Positions 17,121 to 25,397 of a DNA stretch of 64,000 nt are shown piece by piece. Source of the stretch: Alistipes sp. (GTDB lineage Bacteria > Bacteroidota > Bacteroidia > Bacteroidales > Rikenellaceae). Both the position numbers and the translations under genes were made by a program. The notes beneath the pieces are model-generated. The model had not been told where the DNA came from. It ran no database searches and saw nothing but the letters and a program-made list of their open reading frames with translations. Position 1 is the first letter of the stretch; each line of letters starts with the position of its first letter. The stretch lies in contig JAFZFP010000021.1 of the NCBI GenBank assembly GCA_017555905.1, positions 87,138 to 151,137 of the forward strand, written 5' to 3'.

Positions 17121-19625
17121 CTATCGCAACTCGATAGCCTCGTATAGGGTCACAACTCCCTCAAGTTGTAGGGCAATGCAACCCTCGGCCACGGAGATAA
17201 CCTCCTCGGCACGCTCGATTCTGCCCTGACTAAGGGTGTTACCCTCGCTGTCGATTGTGCGGTAGGCAATACCCTCCGTTGGGGTGGTTCCGAGGAGTAG
17301 GCGCAGAGCCGTTACACCCTCTTCCACGGCGATAGTTACGCCCTCTGTTGATGTGAACTCAGTGAATGGATTAGCATCCCAGCCGTAGTCGCACTTCTCC
17401 ACAGGGTTTATGTCGAATGAGCGGATGGCCAACCAGTTACGCTTCTTCGACTCCAACTTACGGATGCCCACGTAACGAGCCTCGAAAGGCTCACCCTTCC
17501 AGAGAATGTCGTAAACGCCCTCCATAGGCTCGGTAAGAGCGATCCAGTTCTGACCATCTGTAGAGTACTCGACGATGACGTGGTCGAAGTAATCGACATC
17601 ATCCACCGAGTTACGGCCCTGGATAATGCGTACCTCGCGTACCTCGCGCACGATGCCCATATCGGCTGCGACGAAGTCGTCAGTACGTTGTGCCTGTCCC
17701 GAGTGGTAGTAGGTCTCAAGGTCGTTATCGAACATATATTTTGCCTGTGGTGCCTGCAACGAGATATAGTTACCTGCAGCCGAGAGGGTCGAAGATTTCT
17801 CGCCTGTGAGGTACTCGTAGTAGCGCGATACAAGGCCATCCATAATACGCTCGTAGAATGGCTTAAGTTTCATTGTGCCAACGCGATGAGCGTCGTACAT
17901 CTCCACCGCTTCGAGCGACATAAGGTTATCTACGTAGGCCTCCCAGAAGCCCTCGAATCTCTGCTCCTCGGGGCGTTGCATATAGCCGTCGAGCAACTCC
18001 AAAGCCTTACGACAGCGAGTGCCGAGTTTGCCGAACGCCACCAACCAAGGACGCAACTCCTCCAAGAGGGCTTTGTTCTGCATCGCCTCCATAGCCTGAG
18101 GTACGGCCTCGATGCGCTTCAACTCCTCCATAAGTTTTGCCGAGAGTTCAGGGGTGTAGTCCTCGAAGCCGAAGGTCTCTGTCTCCCACGACTCCAAACG
18201 GCGGTAGCCAGTCTCGGTGTCGCACGAGTGGATGGCGAAGAGACGGTAAGCCTCCTTTACCTCTGGAGCAAGGGCTTCAAGACCACGCTCCCAACTGTCG
18301 ATAGGGTTGTAGGCCTCGGTATTCCAAGTGTAGTCGGCTACGCTGTAGAGGGCCAATTTAGAGGCCTCGCCGTGTTCCATAGGGTTGCTTACAAGACCTC
18401 GAGTCTCCTTCTCGGTAAGGATCGGTGAAAGACCATATACAGGGCCCTGCATCATAATATGGCGGGCATAGTCGGTAACGGGGTAGTTCCACCAGAAGAG
18501 CGCTGGGCGCTGGATGCGCGACGATATCCACTCCATAGTGCTTGGGGTCATATCGCTACATACGGCATCGCCTGTCCAGAATACATCTACCGAAGGGTGC
18601 AACTCCTTGCCATAGACTACCAAACTGCCTCGTTCTGAAGGGTTTGCCCAGAGACGTGTGTAGTCCGTAGGACATACAATGAGTGGTGCTACGTCGCCCT
18701 TAGCCACAACGAACTCCTCGTTGAGGATATTCATCAACTCGGTCTGGTAGTAGGGGTTTGTGCCACTACCCTCGATATCGTCGAAGTGTACGGCAAAGGC
18801 GCGTACGCCAAGTTGATACATAGCCTCGAACTTGCGAAGGAGGTTCTGGATATCTGACTCCTCCCACTTGATATCCTTTCCAGGGTGGATAGCCCAAACG
18901 AAGTTCACGTGGTTGCGGTTGCAGGCCTCCACCAACTCGCTAATCTGGCGTGCCTCATCCTCAGGGTATGGCTCGCGCCAATGGGGTGAACTGTGGTATG
19001 GGTCATCCTTAGGGCCATAGATGTAGTAGTTCATCTTGTAGCGGCCGTAGGTGTCGATGAGCGAGAGGCGTACTTCGTGTGACCAAGGGGTGCCATAGAA
19101 ACCCTCCACAACGCCACGATACTGCAAGTCTGGCCAGTCGTTGATGGTAAGGGCAGGGATATGACCCTCGGCCGAAACGGGGCTCTCGACAATCTGTCGG
19201 AGAGTCTGCAAGGCATACGACACGCCCACTCTATCGTAGGCGTCGATGTTGATGCCCTTGTGCGCGATGTGGATGTGGTAGGCGCCCGACTTAGCCTCGA
19301 TGCCATCGCTATACTTTGTGCCGTAGTTGATGGTTAGGGCTACGCCACGCTTGTTGTGCTTGATGAAGTCCAACTCCGAAGCAAACTCCTTGGCCTTACC
19401 CTTGAGGGCTACGCCAGCGTTGATGTCCACACCAATTGTGCGGAGCATATAGATCTGCTGAGGGGTGGGGTTGATGATGATGCCACCGTGGTCGAGTTTC
19501 TCGCCAAAGAGGCCACCCAAGTCCTGCGACTCACCACGCTGTGATGAGAGATCCTGGGCTTGAATTGCCACTGTCATAGCCATCGAGGCTATCGCAAGAG
19601 CAATCGTCTTTAGGGTCTTAATCAT
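17121..19625 (-). CDS. GH84 beta-N-acetylglucosaminidase (O-GlcNAcase-like), exported
   Basis: The 834-residue enzyme has a signal peptide (to about residue 23). It then has a GH84-associated N-terminal domain (about 45-160) and the GH84 barrel starting at YRGVVEGFYGTPWS (about 169). The catalytic Asp pair Asp282-Asp283 lies in HFDDIEG. A helical domain and a C-terminal discoidin-like (F5/8 type C) domain follow, with AQRTDDFVAADMG and VDDVDYFDHVIVEYS landmarks. It closely resembles the Bacteroides thetaiotaomicron O-GlcNAcase homologue. It should release beta-GlcNAc from host glycoproteins or mucins in the periplasm. It has its own promoter and terminator and no transporter neighbours. Confidence 0.93.
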   Translation of the reverse strand: MIKTLKTIALAIASMAMTVAIQAQDLSSQRGESQDLGGLFGEKLDHGGIIINPTPQQIYMLRTIGVDINAGVALKGKAKEFASELDFIKHNKRGVALTINYGTKYSDGIEAKSGAYHIHIAHKGINIDAYDRVGVSYALQTLRQIVESPVSAEGHIPALTINDWPDLQYRGVVEGFYGTPWSHEVRLSLIDTYGRYKMNYYIYGPKDDPYHSSPHWREPYPEDEARQISELVEACNRNHVNFVWAIHPGKDIKWEESDIQNLLRKFEAMYQLGVRAFAVHFDDIEGSGTNPYYQTELMNILNEEFVVAKGDVAPLIVCPTDYTRLWANPSERGSLVVYGKELHPSVDVFWTGDAVCSDMTPSTMEWISSRIQRPALFWWNYPVTDYARHIMMQGPVYGLSPILTEKETRGLVSNPMEHGEASKLALYSVADYTWNTEAYNPIDSWERGLEALAPEVKEAYRLFAIHSCDTETGYRRLESWETETFGFEDYTPELSAKLMEELKRIEAVPQAMEAMQNKALLEELRPWLVAFGKLGTRCRKALELLDGYMQRPEEQRFEGFWEAYVDNLMSLEAVEMYDAHRVGTMKLKPFYERIMDGLVSRYYEYLTGEKSSTLSAAGNYISLQAPQAKYMFDNDLETYYHSGQAQRTDDFVAADMGIVREVREVRIIQGRNSVDDVDYFDHVIVEYSTDGQNWIALTEPMEGVYDILWKGEPFEARYVGIRKLESKKRNWLAIRSFDINPVEKCDYGWDANPFTEFTSTEGVTIAVEEGVTALRLLLGTTPTEGIAYRTIDSEGNTLSQGRIERAEEVISVAEGCIALQLEGVVTLYEAIELR

Positions 19626-19737
19626 AGTTTTATAGTTTTAGTTATTCAATTTTGTTTCGCTTAGTTGCTCTATTATCTCGTTGTTGTGCTACGTGCCACC
19701 CAACACTAAGGGGGGCGAGCCATATCTCATCAAGGTA

Positions 19738-19767
19738 CAAATATACGAAAAAAAAGTGAACCTGCAA
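19738..19767 (-). promoter_or_regulatory. GH84 gene promoter
   Basis: On the minus strand TTG (19765-19767), 19 bases, TATATTTG (19738-19745). The -33 box lies inside the loop of the deoD terminator hairpin. Confidence 0.65.
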
Positions 19768-19778
19768 GGAGGTTCACT
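19747..19778 (-). terminator. deoD terminator
   Basis: AGTGAACCT (19755-19763) pairs with AGGTTCACT (19770-19778). The minus strand continues with an 8-base T-run, a strong terminator 43 bases past the deoD stop. Confidence 0.88.
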
Positions 19779-19820
19779 CTTTCGTTTCGGGGCGTTATAA
19801 TCCCATTATATGTCACACCC

Positions 19821-20534
19821 TTAGATGATGTCGAAGGCGATCTTCATCATATTGGTAAAGGATGTCTGGCGCTCCTCAGCGCTGCAAGCGGTGCCGTGTA
19901 CCAACGAATCGGAGATTGTGCAGATGCACAACGCACTCTTTCCAGCACGTGCAGCATTCATATAGAGGGCCGTAGCCTCCATCTCTACTGCCAAGACACC
20001 CATCTTCTGCCACTGCTTCCAACCCTCGGCGTCGTCGCCATAAAATACGTCGCTGGCAAGGATATTTCCTACGCGGTAGTCGATGCCCAACTCCTCGGCC
20101 TTGGCTGCTGCGCTACGCAGTAGTTCGAAGTCGGCAATAGGGGCAAATGTACCTGGGAGGTTGAACTGTGCGCCATAGTTAGAGTCGGTGCAAGAGCCCA
20201 TACCAAACACCACGTCACCCAACTTTAGCGATGGGTCGTAAGCACCTGCCGAGCCACAACGGATGATGCGCTTAACGTCGTAGAAATTGAACAACTCGTA
20301 GGTGTAGATGCCGATAGAGGGGATACCCATACCGTGGCCCTGAACAGAGACACGCTTACCCTTGTAGGTGCCAGTGTAGCCGAGCATACCGCGCACGTTG
20401 TTGTACTGCACGGGATTCTCCAAGAAGTTCTCTGCCATAAACTTAGCGCGGAGAGGGTCGCCCGCCATAATCACTCTGTCGGCGATTTCGCCATATTCTG
20501 CTCCGATATGTGGAGTAGGTACTTTGCCTGCCAT
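19821..20534 (-). CDS. deoD: Purine nucleoside phosphorylase, DeoD type
   Basis: The 237-residue protein follows the hexameric DeoD family closely: [32 protein letters not shown] at the start, [30 protein letters not shown] for ribose binding, and the catalytic Asp in TISDSLVHG. It phosphorolyses purine (deoxy)nucleosides to base and (deoxy)ribose-1-phosphate for salvage. The length is normal. It stands alone with a good promoter and terminator. Confidence 0.95.
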   Translation of the reverse strand: MAGKVPTPHIGAEYGEIADRVIMAGDPLRAKFMAENFLENPVQYNNVRGMLGYTGTYKGKRVSVQGHGMGIPSIGIYTYELFNFYDVKRIIRCGSAGAYDPSLKLGDVVFGMGSCTDSNYGAQFNLPGTFAPIADFELLRSAAAKAEELGIDYRVGNILASDVFYGDDAEGWKQWQKMGVLAVEMEATALYMNAARAGKSALCICTISDSLVHGTACSAEERQTSFTNMMKIAFDII

Positions 20535-20595
20535 AAAAACTATAGTTTAGTCGGTTAATACTCTTCGATACATTTCCGCCCCGAAAGGCTATCTA

Positions 20596-20627
20596 CAAAG
20601 GTAGCGAAAAAGTGTGGTATAGCAAAA
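20596..20627 (-). promoter_or_regulatory. deoD promoter
   Basis: On the minus strand TTTTG (20623-20627), 19 bases, TACCTTTG (20596-20603): an almost ideal Bacteroidetes promoter, 62 bases from the start codon. Confidence 0.78.
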
Positions 20628-20674
20628 CTAAAGGACAAAAAATTTGCCATAGTCTAAAAAAATGGGTGCTACGA

Positions 20675-20706
20675 TTTTGAATTTACATATAAAATATCTA
20701 TCTTCG
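20675..20706 (+). promoter_or_regulatory. Cysteine desulfidase gene promoter
   Basis: TTTTG (20675-20679), 19 bases, TATCTTCG (20699-20706), close to the consensus, 36 bases before the ATG at 20743. Confidence 0.68.
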
Positions 20707-20742
20707 TGGTTATGAAATAATAGAAACTACACAGATAAACCT

Positions 20743-22050
20743 ATGAATTACACTTTTACTGCTGAGGAGCGCAAGGATATCATCGCTCTTATGAATCGTG
20801 AGATAGTTCCAGCAATCGGTTGTACAGAGCCTATCGCTGTAGCGTTGTGCGTTGCCAAGGCAACCGAGACTTTGGGTTGTCGCCCCGAGCGCATTGAGGC
20901 TCGCCTAAGCGCCAACGTGCTTAAGAATGCTATGGGTGTAGGTATCCCAGGAACAGGTATGACGGGTTTGCCTATCGCTATGGCTCTTGGCGCACTCGTG
21001 GGTCGCTCGGAGTATGAACTCGAAGTACTCAAGGATGCCGATGCTAATGCCGTGGAGGAGGGTAAGAAGATGATTGAGGAGCGCCGTATCGACGTGGACC
21101 TCAAGTATAACATCACCGAGAAACTATATATCGAGATCGAGGTGTCGGCAGGTGGTGCAAGTGCTTTGGCCATTATCTCTGGCGGTCACTCTCGCTTTGT
21201 TCACGTGTCGCGCTGTGGCCAGACACTCTTCAGCCTTGATGCGCCAGCCACCTCTGAGGGCGAGGCTCCAGTTGCTGAGGTCAAGGATCCAGAACTCACG
21301 CTTAAGAGGGTTTGGGACTTTGCGATGACTGCTCCATTGGAGGAGTTGGAGTTTATCCTTGAGGCTAAGCGTCTCAATATGAATGCTGCTAATATGTCGC
21401 TTCAGGGCGATTATGGCCACGCCATCGGTAAGTTGTTCCGTGCGGAGTCTGAGCGCAATATTATGGGCGACACGCTCCATTGCCAGATTGTGGGTATGAC
21501 CACTGCGGCGTGTGATGCACGTATGGCTGGCGCTATGATTCCTGTGATGAGTAACTCGGGAAGTGGTAATCAGGGTCTCACCTCTACAGTCCCTGTGGTT
21601 GTCTATGGCGAGCAGACGGGTGCTTCTGAGGAGCAGATGATTCGTGCTTTGATTCTCAGCCATCTTACCGTTATCTATATCAAGCAGAGCCTTGGTCGCT
21701 TGTCGGCTTTGTGTGGCTGTGTTGTTGCTGCTACAGGTTCATCTTGTGGTATCACCTACCTTATGGGTGGTGGCTACCAGGAGGTTACCTTTGCCGTGAA
21801 GAATATGATTGCTAACCTTGCTGGTATGATTTGCGACGGTGCTAAGCCTTCGTGTGCTATGAAGTGTGCATCGGGAGTCTCTACGGCAGTGGTGTCGGCA
21901 CTTATGGCTATGCACTCGCGTTGTGTTAAGTCGGTAGAGGGTATCATCGACGACGATGTAGATAAGTCGATTCGCAACCTCACAGATATCGGCCGTGACG
22001 CTATGACACAGACCGATGCGATGATTCTCCGCATTATGACCTCTAAATAG
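20743..22050 (+). CDS. L-cysteine desulfidase family protein (CyuA/UPF0597)
   Basis: The 435-residue protein belongs to the CyuA/YhaM family, which degrades L-cysteine to pyruvate, ammonia and sulfide with a [4Fe-4S] cluster and no PLP. The N-terminal Cys27 lies in PAIGCTEP. The C-terminal cysteines CDGAKPSCAMKC match the cluster-binding pattern. Gly/Ser-rich blocks (MSNSGSGNQG and TGSSCGITYLMGGG) are typical. It has its own promoter and terminator. A role in cysteine detoxification or use as a carbon source is likely from the family. Confidence 0.9.
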   Translation: MNYTFTAEERKDIIALMNREIVPAIGCTEPIAVALCVAKATETLGCRPERIEARLSANVLKNAMGVGIPGTGMTGLPIAMALGALVGRSEYELEVLKDADANAVEEGKKMIEERRIDVDLKYNITEKLYIEIEVSAGGASALAIISGGHSRFVHVSRCGQTLFSLDAPATSEGEAPVAEVKDPELTLKRVWDFAMTAPLEELEFILEAKRLNMNAANMSLQGDYGHAIGKLFRAESERNIMGDTLHCQIVGMTTAACDARMAGAMIPVMSNSGSGNQGLTSTVPVVVYGEQTGASEEQMIRALILSHLTVIYIKQSLGRLSALCGCVVAATGSSCGITYLMGGGYQEVTFAVKNMIANLAGMICDGAKPSCAMKCASGVSTAVVSALMAMHSRCVKSVEGIIDDDVDKSIRNLTDIGRDAMTQTDAMILRIMTSK

Positions 22051-22070
22051 TCGTTTAGAGCATATCGTTA

Positions 22071-22110
22071 AGGGGCAGACGGCTTTCGGGCAGGTCCGCC
22101 CCTCTTCTTT
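22071..22110 (+). terminator. Terminator after the cysteine desulfidase gene
   Basis: GGGGCAGAC (22072-22080) pairs with GTCCGCCCC (22094-22102), with one mismatch, followed by a T-rich TCTTCTTT. Confidence 0.72.
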
Positions 22111-22168
22111 AGTAGCCTTTGCGCAATTTTTGCCCTATGTGCTACACAACACTTAGAGACTAAAAACT

Positions 22169-23548
22169 ATGATTACTGAAACCCCTAAGGAGCGTATCGA
22201 GGAGATTGTTACCTCGCAACGCCAATTCTTCCGTAGCCACGCTACCCTCCCGATTGATTACCGCTTGGAGGCCCTTCGTCGTCTGCGTAGAGCCATTGTC
22301 GAGTACGAGGAGCAGTTGTGTGGGGCGCTCTACAAAGATCTGCACAAGTCCTATGAGGAGGCCTACCTCACTGAGTTGAGCATCGTCTTGGGCGAGATAG
22401 ATGGCTTCTTGAAGAATCTGAAGCGTTGGGCAAAGCCGTCGAAGAAGAGGACACCACTCAAGATGTTCCCCTCGCGAAGTATGATTCTTACCGAGCCCTT
22501 GGGTGTGAGCCTTATCATAGCCCCTTGGAACTACCCCGTACAACTACTGCTCAACCCTCTGGTCGGAGCCATAGCTTCGGGATGCACGGCAGTATTGAAG
22601 CCCTCGCCCTACACGCCCAATGTGGCAAAGGTGCTTGAGGAACTTATTGCAAAGAGCTTCGATAGCCACTATGTTGCACTTGTTCAGGGCCACCGCCAAA
22701 CAAATAGACTTCTCCTTGAGGAGCGTTACGACGTCATCTTCTTCACTGGCTCACCCGAGTTAGGCCGAAGGGTTATGCGCAGTGCTGCGACAAACCTATG
22801 TCCCGTAATCTTGGAGTTGGGAGGTAAGAGCCCCGTGGTGGTGGATAGAGATGCCGACGTAGAACTTGCGGCCCGACGTATTGCCTGGGGTAAGACCCTC
22901 AATTCGGGTCAAACCTGCATAGCGCCCGACTACCTGCTTCTCCACCGCGAGGTGAAGGATAGATTTGTTGAGGCCTTTGGTAGGGCGGTGAGGAGACTAC
23001 ACGGCGAGGATGTACGCCAGAGTCCCCACTATGTTCGTATGGTCTCGGAGCGAGCCTTCGAGCGTGTGGCGGGTTACCTCAAGGATGGTAAGGTACTCTT
23101 CGGTGGTGCTACCAATGCCGAGGAGCGCTATATAGAGCCTACGCTCTTGGACGAAGTGGCTGTGGATAGCCCCGTGATGAGCGACGAGATTTTTGGCCCG
23201 ATACTCCCAATCATCACCATAGACTCCCTCGACCAAGCCATCGACTTCATAAACGACAGAGAGAAGCCATTGGCCCTCTATGCCTTTGGTAATGAGAGAA
23301 ATATGCGTAAAGTATTTGACCTTACCTCTTCGGGTGGTGGTTGCATCAACGATACTATTATGCATATCGCCAACGAGCATCTACCCTTTGGTGGTGTAGG
23401 CAATTCGGGTATGGGGCGCTACCACGGCAGGGACTCCCTATATGCCTTCTCGCATCGTAGGTCTATTCTGGTTTCCTACACGTGGCTCGACCTTCCGTTC
23501 CGCTATATGCCCTACAAACTATTTAGTTGGGTGAAGCGATTGCTATAA
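22169..23548 (+). CDS. NAD(P)-dependent aldehyde dehydrogenase, class 3 type
   Basis: The 459-residue enzyme oxidises aldehydes to acids. It shows the PWNYPVQLLL cofactor block (about 120), the FFTGSPELG loop, the catalytic Glu in LELGGKSP, and the catalytic Cys in NSGQTCIAPDY. The class 3 C-terminal end PFGGVGNSGMGRYHG is followed by a hydrophobic, basic tail (RYMPYKLFSWVKRLL) that may touch the membrane, as in fatty-aldehyde dehydrogenases. The natural aldehyde cannot be told from the sequence. It is monocistronic. Confidence 0.92.
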   Translation: MITETPKERIEEIVTSQRQFFRSHATLPIDYRLEALRRLRRAIVEYEEQLCGALYKDLHKSYEEAYLTELSIVLGEIDGFLKNLKRWAKPSKKRTPLKMFPSRSMILTEPLGVSLIIAPWNYPVQLLLNPLVGAIASGCTAVLKPSPYTPNVAKVLEELIAKSFDSHYVALVQGHRQTNRLLLEERYDVIFFTGSPELGRRVMRSAATNLCPVILELGGKSPVVVDRDADVELAARRIAWGKTLNSGQTCIAPDYLLLHREVKDRFVEAFGRAVRRLHGEDVRQSPHYVRMVSERAFERVAGYLKDGKVLFGGATNAEERYIEPTLLDEVAVDSPVMSDEIFGPILPIITIDSLDQAIDFINDREKPLALYAFGNERNMRKVFDLTSSGGGCINDTIMHIANEHLPFGGVGNSGMGRYHGRDSLYAFSHRRSILVSYTWLDLPFRYMPYKLFSWVKRLL

Positions 23549-23550
23549 TG

Positions 23551-23583
23551 AAAATGGAGATGCTCCCGAAAGGGGGCATCTCC
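23551..23583. terminator. Terminator between ALDH and purC
   Basis: GGAGATGC (23556-23563) pairs with GCATCTCC (23576-23583). The A-run on the left makes it best suited to purC on the minus strand; it serves both convergent genes. Confidence 0.78.
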
Positions 23584-23609
23584 AAATCTATGAGTCACTA
23601 TACCTACTT

Positions 23610-24557
23610 TTAGAGGATAGTCTTGAGATACTCGGATACGTTGCGCTCGATACGCTTCTCTACGTCGTCGCTCTCCTCGCGAACGAACTTCTCGCCTGTA
23701 ACGGCCTCATAGAGTTCGATATAGCGCTCGGTGATGCCAGCAACAACCTCTGGAGTCATCTCTGGAACCTGCTGACCCTCCTGGCCCTGGAAGCCATTCT
23801 CCATCAACCACTCACGAACGAACTCCTTAGAGAGCTGCTTCTGCTTCTCGCCACGTGCGAGACGCTCCTCATAACCCTCCTTATAGAAGTAGCGTGATGA
23901 ATCGGGGGTGTGAATCTCGTCCATAAGATAGATCACGCCATTCTTCTTACCGAACTCATACTTGGTATCGACAAGAATAAGACCCATCTTCTCGGCAATC
24001 TCAGTACCGCGCTGGAAGATAGCACGTGTATATGCCTCCAACTGCTCGTACTCCTGGCGAGAAACCAAGCCCTGTGCGATGATCTCCTCCTTAGAGATAT
24101 CCTCGTCGTGACCCTCGTCGGCCTTAGTTGTTGGGGTGATGATAGGCTCTGGGAACTTCTGGTTCTCAACCATACCCTCAGGCATCTCGACACCACAGAT
24201 GGTGCGCTTGCCAGCCTTATACTCTCTCCAAGCGTGGCCAGAGAGGTAGCCACGGATAACCATCTCCACCTTATATGGCTCGCAACGGTGACCTACGGTA
24301 ACCATTGGATCTGGCACAGCAATCTTCCAGTTGGGCAAGATGTCGGTAGTAGCATCGAGGAACTTAGCAGCAATCTGGTTAAGCACCTGACCCTTGAAAG
24401 GAACACCCTTAGGCAATACCACGTCGAAGGCTGAGATACGGTCCGAAACAACCATCACGAGGTACTCGTCGTTGATGTTGTAGACATCACGCACCTTACC
24501 TACATAGTGGCCCTTCTGACCCTCAAACTCGAAATTGTTCTTTACAATAGCATTCAT
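23610..24557 (-). CDS. purC: Phosphoribosylaminoimidazole-succinocarboxamide synthase
   Basis: The 315-residue SAICAR synthase joins CAIR and aspartate with ATP in purine synthesis. Landmarks are [25 protein letters not shown], the [10 protein letters not shown]-type loop (here [11 protein letters not shown]), [19 protein letters not shown], and [26 protein letters not shown] for nucleotide and substrate binding. The length suits the longer PurC form found in Bacteroidetes and eukaryotes. No other pur genes are nearby, so it is a lone member of the pathway with its own promoter. Confidence 0.96.
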   Translation of the reverse strand: MNAIVKNNFEFEGQKGHYVGKVRDVYNINDEYLVMVVSDRISAFDVVLPKGVPFKGQVLNQIAAKFLDATTDILPNWKIAVPDPMVTVGHRCEPYKVEMVIRGYLSGHAWREYKAGKRTICGVEMPEGMVENQKFPEPIITPTTKADEGHDEDISKEEIIAQGLVSRQEYEQLEAYTRAIFQRGTEIAEKMGLILVDTKYEFGKKNGVIYLMDEIHTPDSSRYFYKEGYEERLARGEKQKQLSKEFVREWLMENGFQGQEGQQVPEMTPEVVAGITERYIELYEAVTGEKFVREESDDVEKRIERNVSEYLKTIL

Positions 24558-24586
24558 ATATTTTCGTTTTTTTGGTTTCTAAACTA

Positions 24587-24594
24587 CAAAGTTA
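24587..24594 (-). promoter_or_regulatory. purC promoter -7 element
   Basis: On the minus strand TAACTTTG lies 30 bases before the purC start, in the 66-base gap to the hydrogenase-like small-subunit gene. No matching -33 TTG was seen. Confidence 0.55.
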
Positions 24595-24623
24595 TAAAAA
24601 TATATCTTATAACCTACGTCTCG

Positions 24624-25385
24624 CTACTTTTTTTGCTTGGCACGTAGGCGTGTGATGCCGTCGATGAAGCATAGTGGGTGGGTAGGGGCGCCAGGGAGCC
24701 AGAGGTCCACGTGGTACTTATCCAAGAAACTACGCTCTACGGCAGGGCTCTCGCTATAGAGACCGCCAGAGATAGCCTCAGAGCCACAAACAACCAAGAT
24801 CTTAGGCTCGGCAATGGCATTGTGGCAGATATCCAAGGCCTCAGCCATATTGGCTGTGATAGGGCCTGTGATAACTGTGCCGTCGGCGTGACGAGGCGAG
24901 GCTGTAAAGCCCACTCCGTAGCGGCCGAAGTCGAAGTTCACGTTGCCCGTAGCGTTAAGCTCCATCTCCACCGAGCAGTCGCCACCTGCAGAGACCTCTC
25001 TTAGTTGTAGGGTCTTGCCAAAATATTTGGCTATCTCGGGGCGTATTGCCGAGGTGTCGAACTTGGGAGCGCTCTGTGAGGCGTGGACAACGAGGTCCTC
25101 GCGACGAGTAGCCGCCAAGCGGTGTTCGTTGGTGAACTTGATATTTTTAGGGGCGCACTTCTGGCACTCGCCACAGAAGAGGCACTTACCCATATCCAAC
25201 GTAAGAGGCTTAGAGGTTATAGCACCCGTAGGGCATATCTTCTCGGCACGCTCGATGTCGCTCCTATCCTCGGTCTCGGTGAGTAGGGGAAAGCCTCGGA
25301 ACTCCTCCGTGAGGGTCACACCATCCAAATCGGGAATATATTGCCAGCCGTGGCTGCGCAGTATCTTTGCTTTTCCAAAAAACAT
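24624..25385 (-). CDS. Hydrogenase-4/complex I-like small subunit with N-terminal ferredoxin domain, proximal cluster ligands lost
   Basis: This 253-residue protein fuses a ferredoxin-like domain (about 40-90) to a HycG/HyfI/NuoB-like domain (about 120-250). The first half keeps Cys51 (ICPTGAI) and Cys68, 71, 74 and 77 (CLFCGECQKC), enough for one [4Fe-4S] cluster. The second half aligns well with HycG (LREV, FTASPRHAD, VTGP-type ITGPITANM). All four positions that bind the proximal cluster are changed: Asp136 and Val139 replace the CxxC cysteines, Glu203 the third, and Ala233 the fourth (PGAPTHP for PGCPPTP). A lone Cys137 is displaced by one. It is the last gene of the six-gene complex. Confidence 0.85.
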   Translation of the reverse strand: MFFGKAKILRSHGWQYIPDLDGVTLTEEFRGFPLLTETEDRSDIERAEKICPTGAITSKPLTLDMGKCLFCGECQKCAPKNIKFTNEHRLAATRREDLVVHASQSAPKFDTSAIRPEIAKYFGKTLQLREVSAGGDCSVEMELNATGNVNFDFGRYGVGFTASPRHADGTVITGPITANMAEALDICHNAIAEPKILVVCGSEAISGGLYSESPAVERSFLDKYHVDLWLPGAPTHPLCFIDGITRLRAKQKK

Positions 25386-25397
25386 AATCGCTATAGT

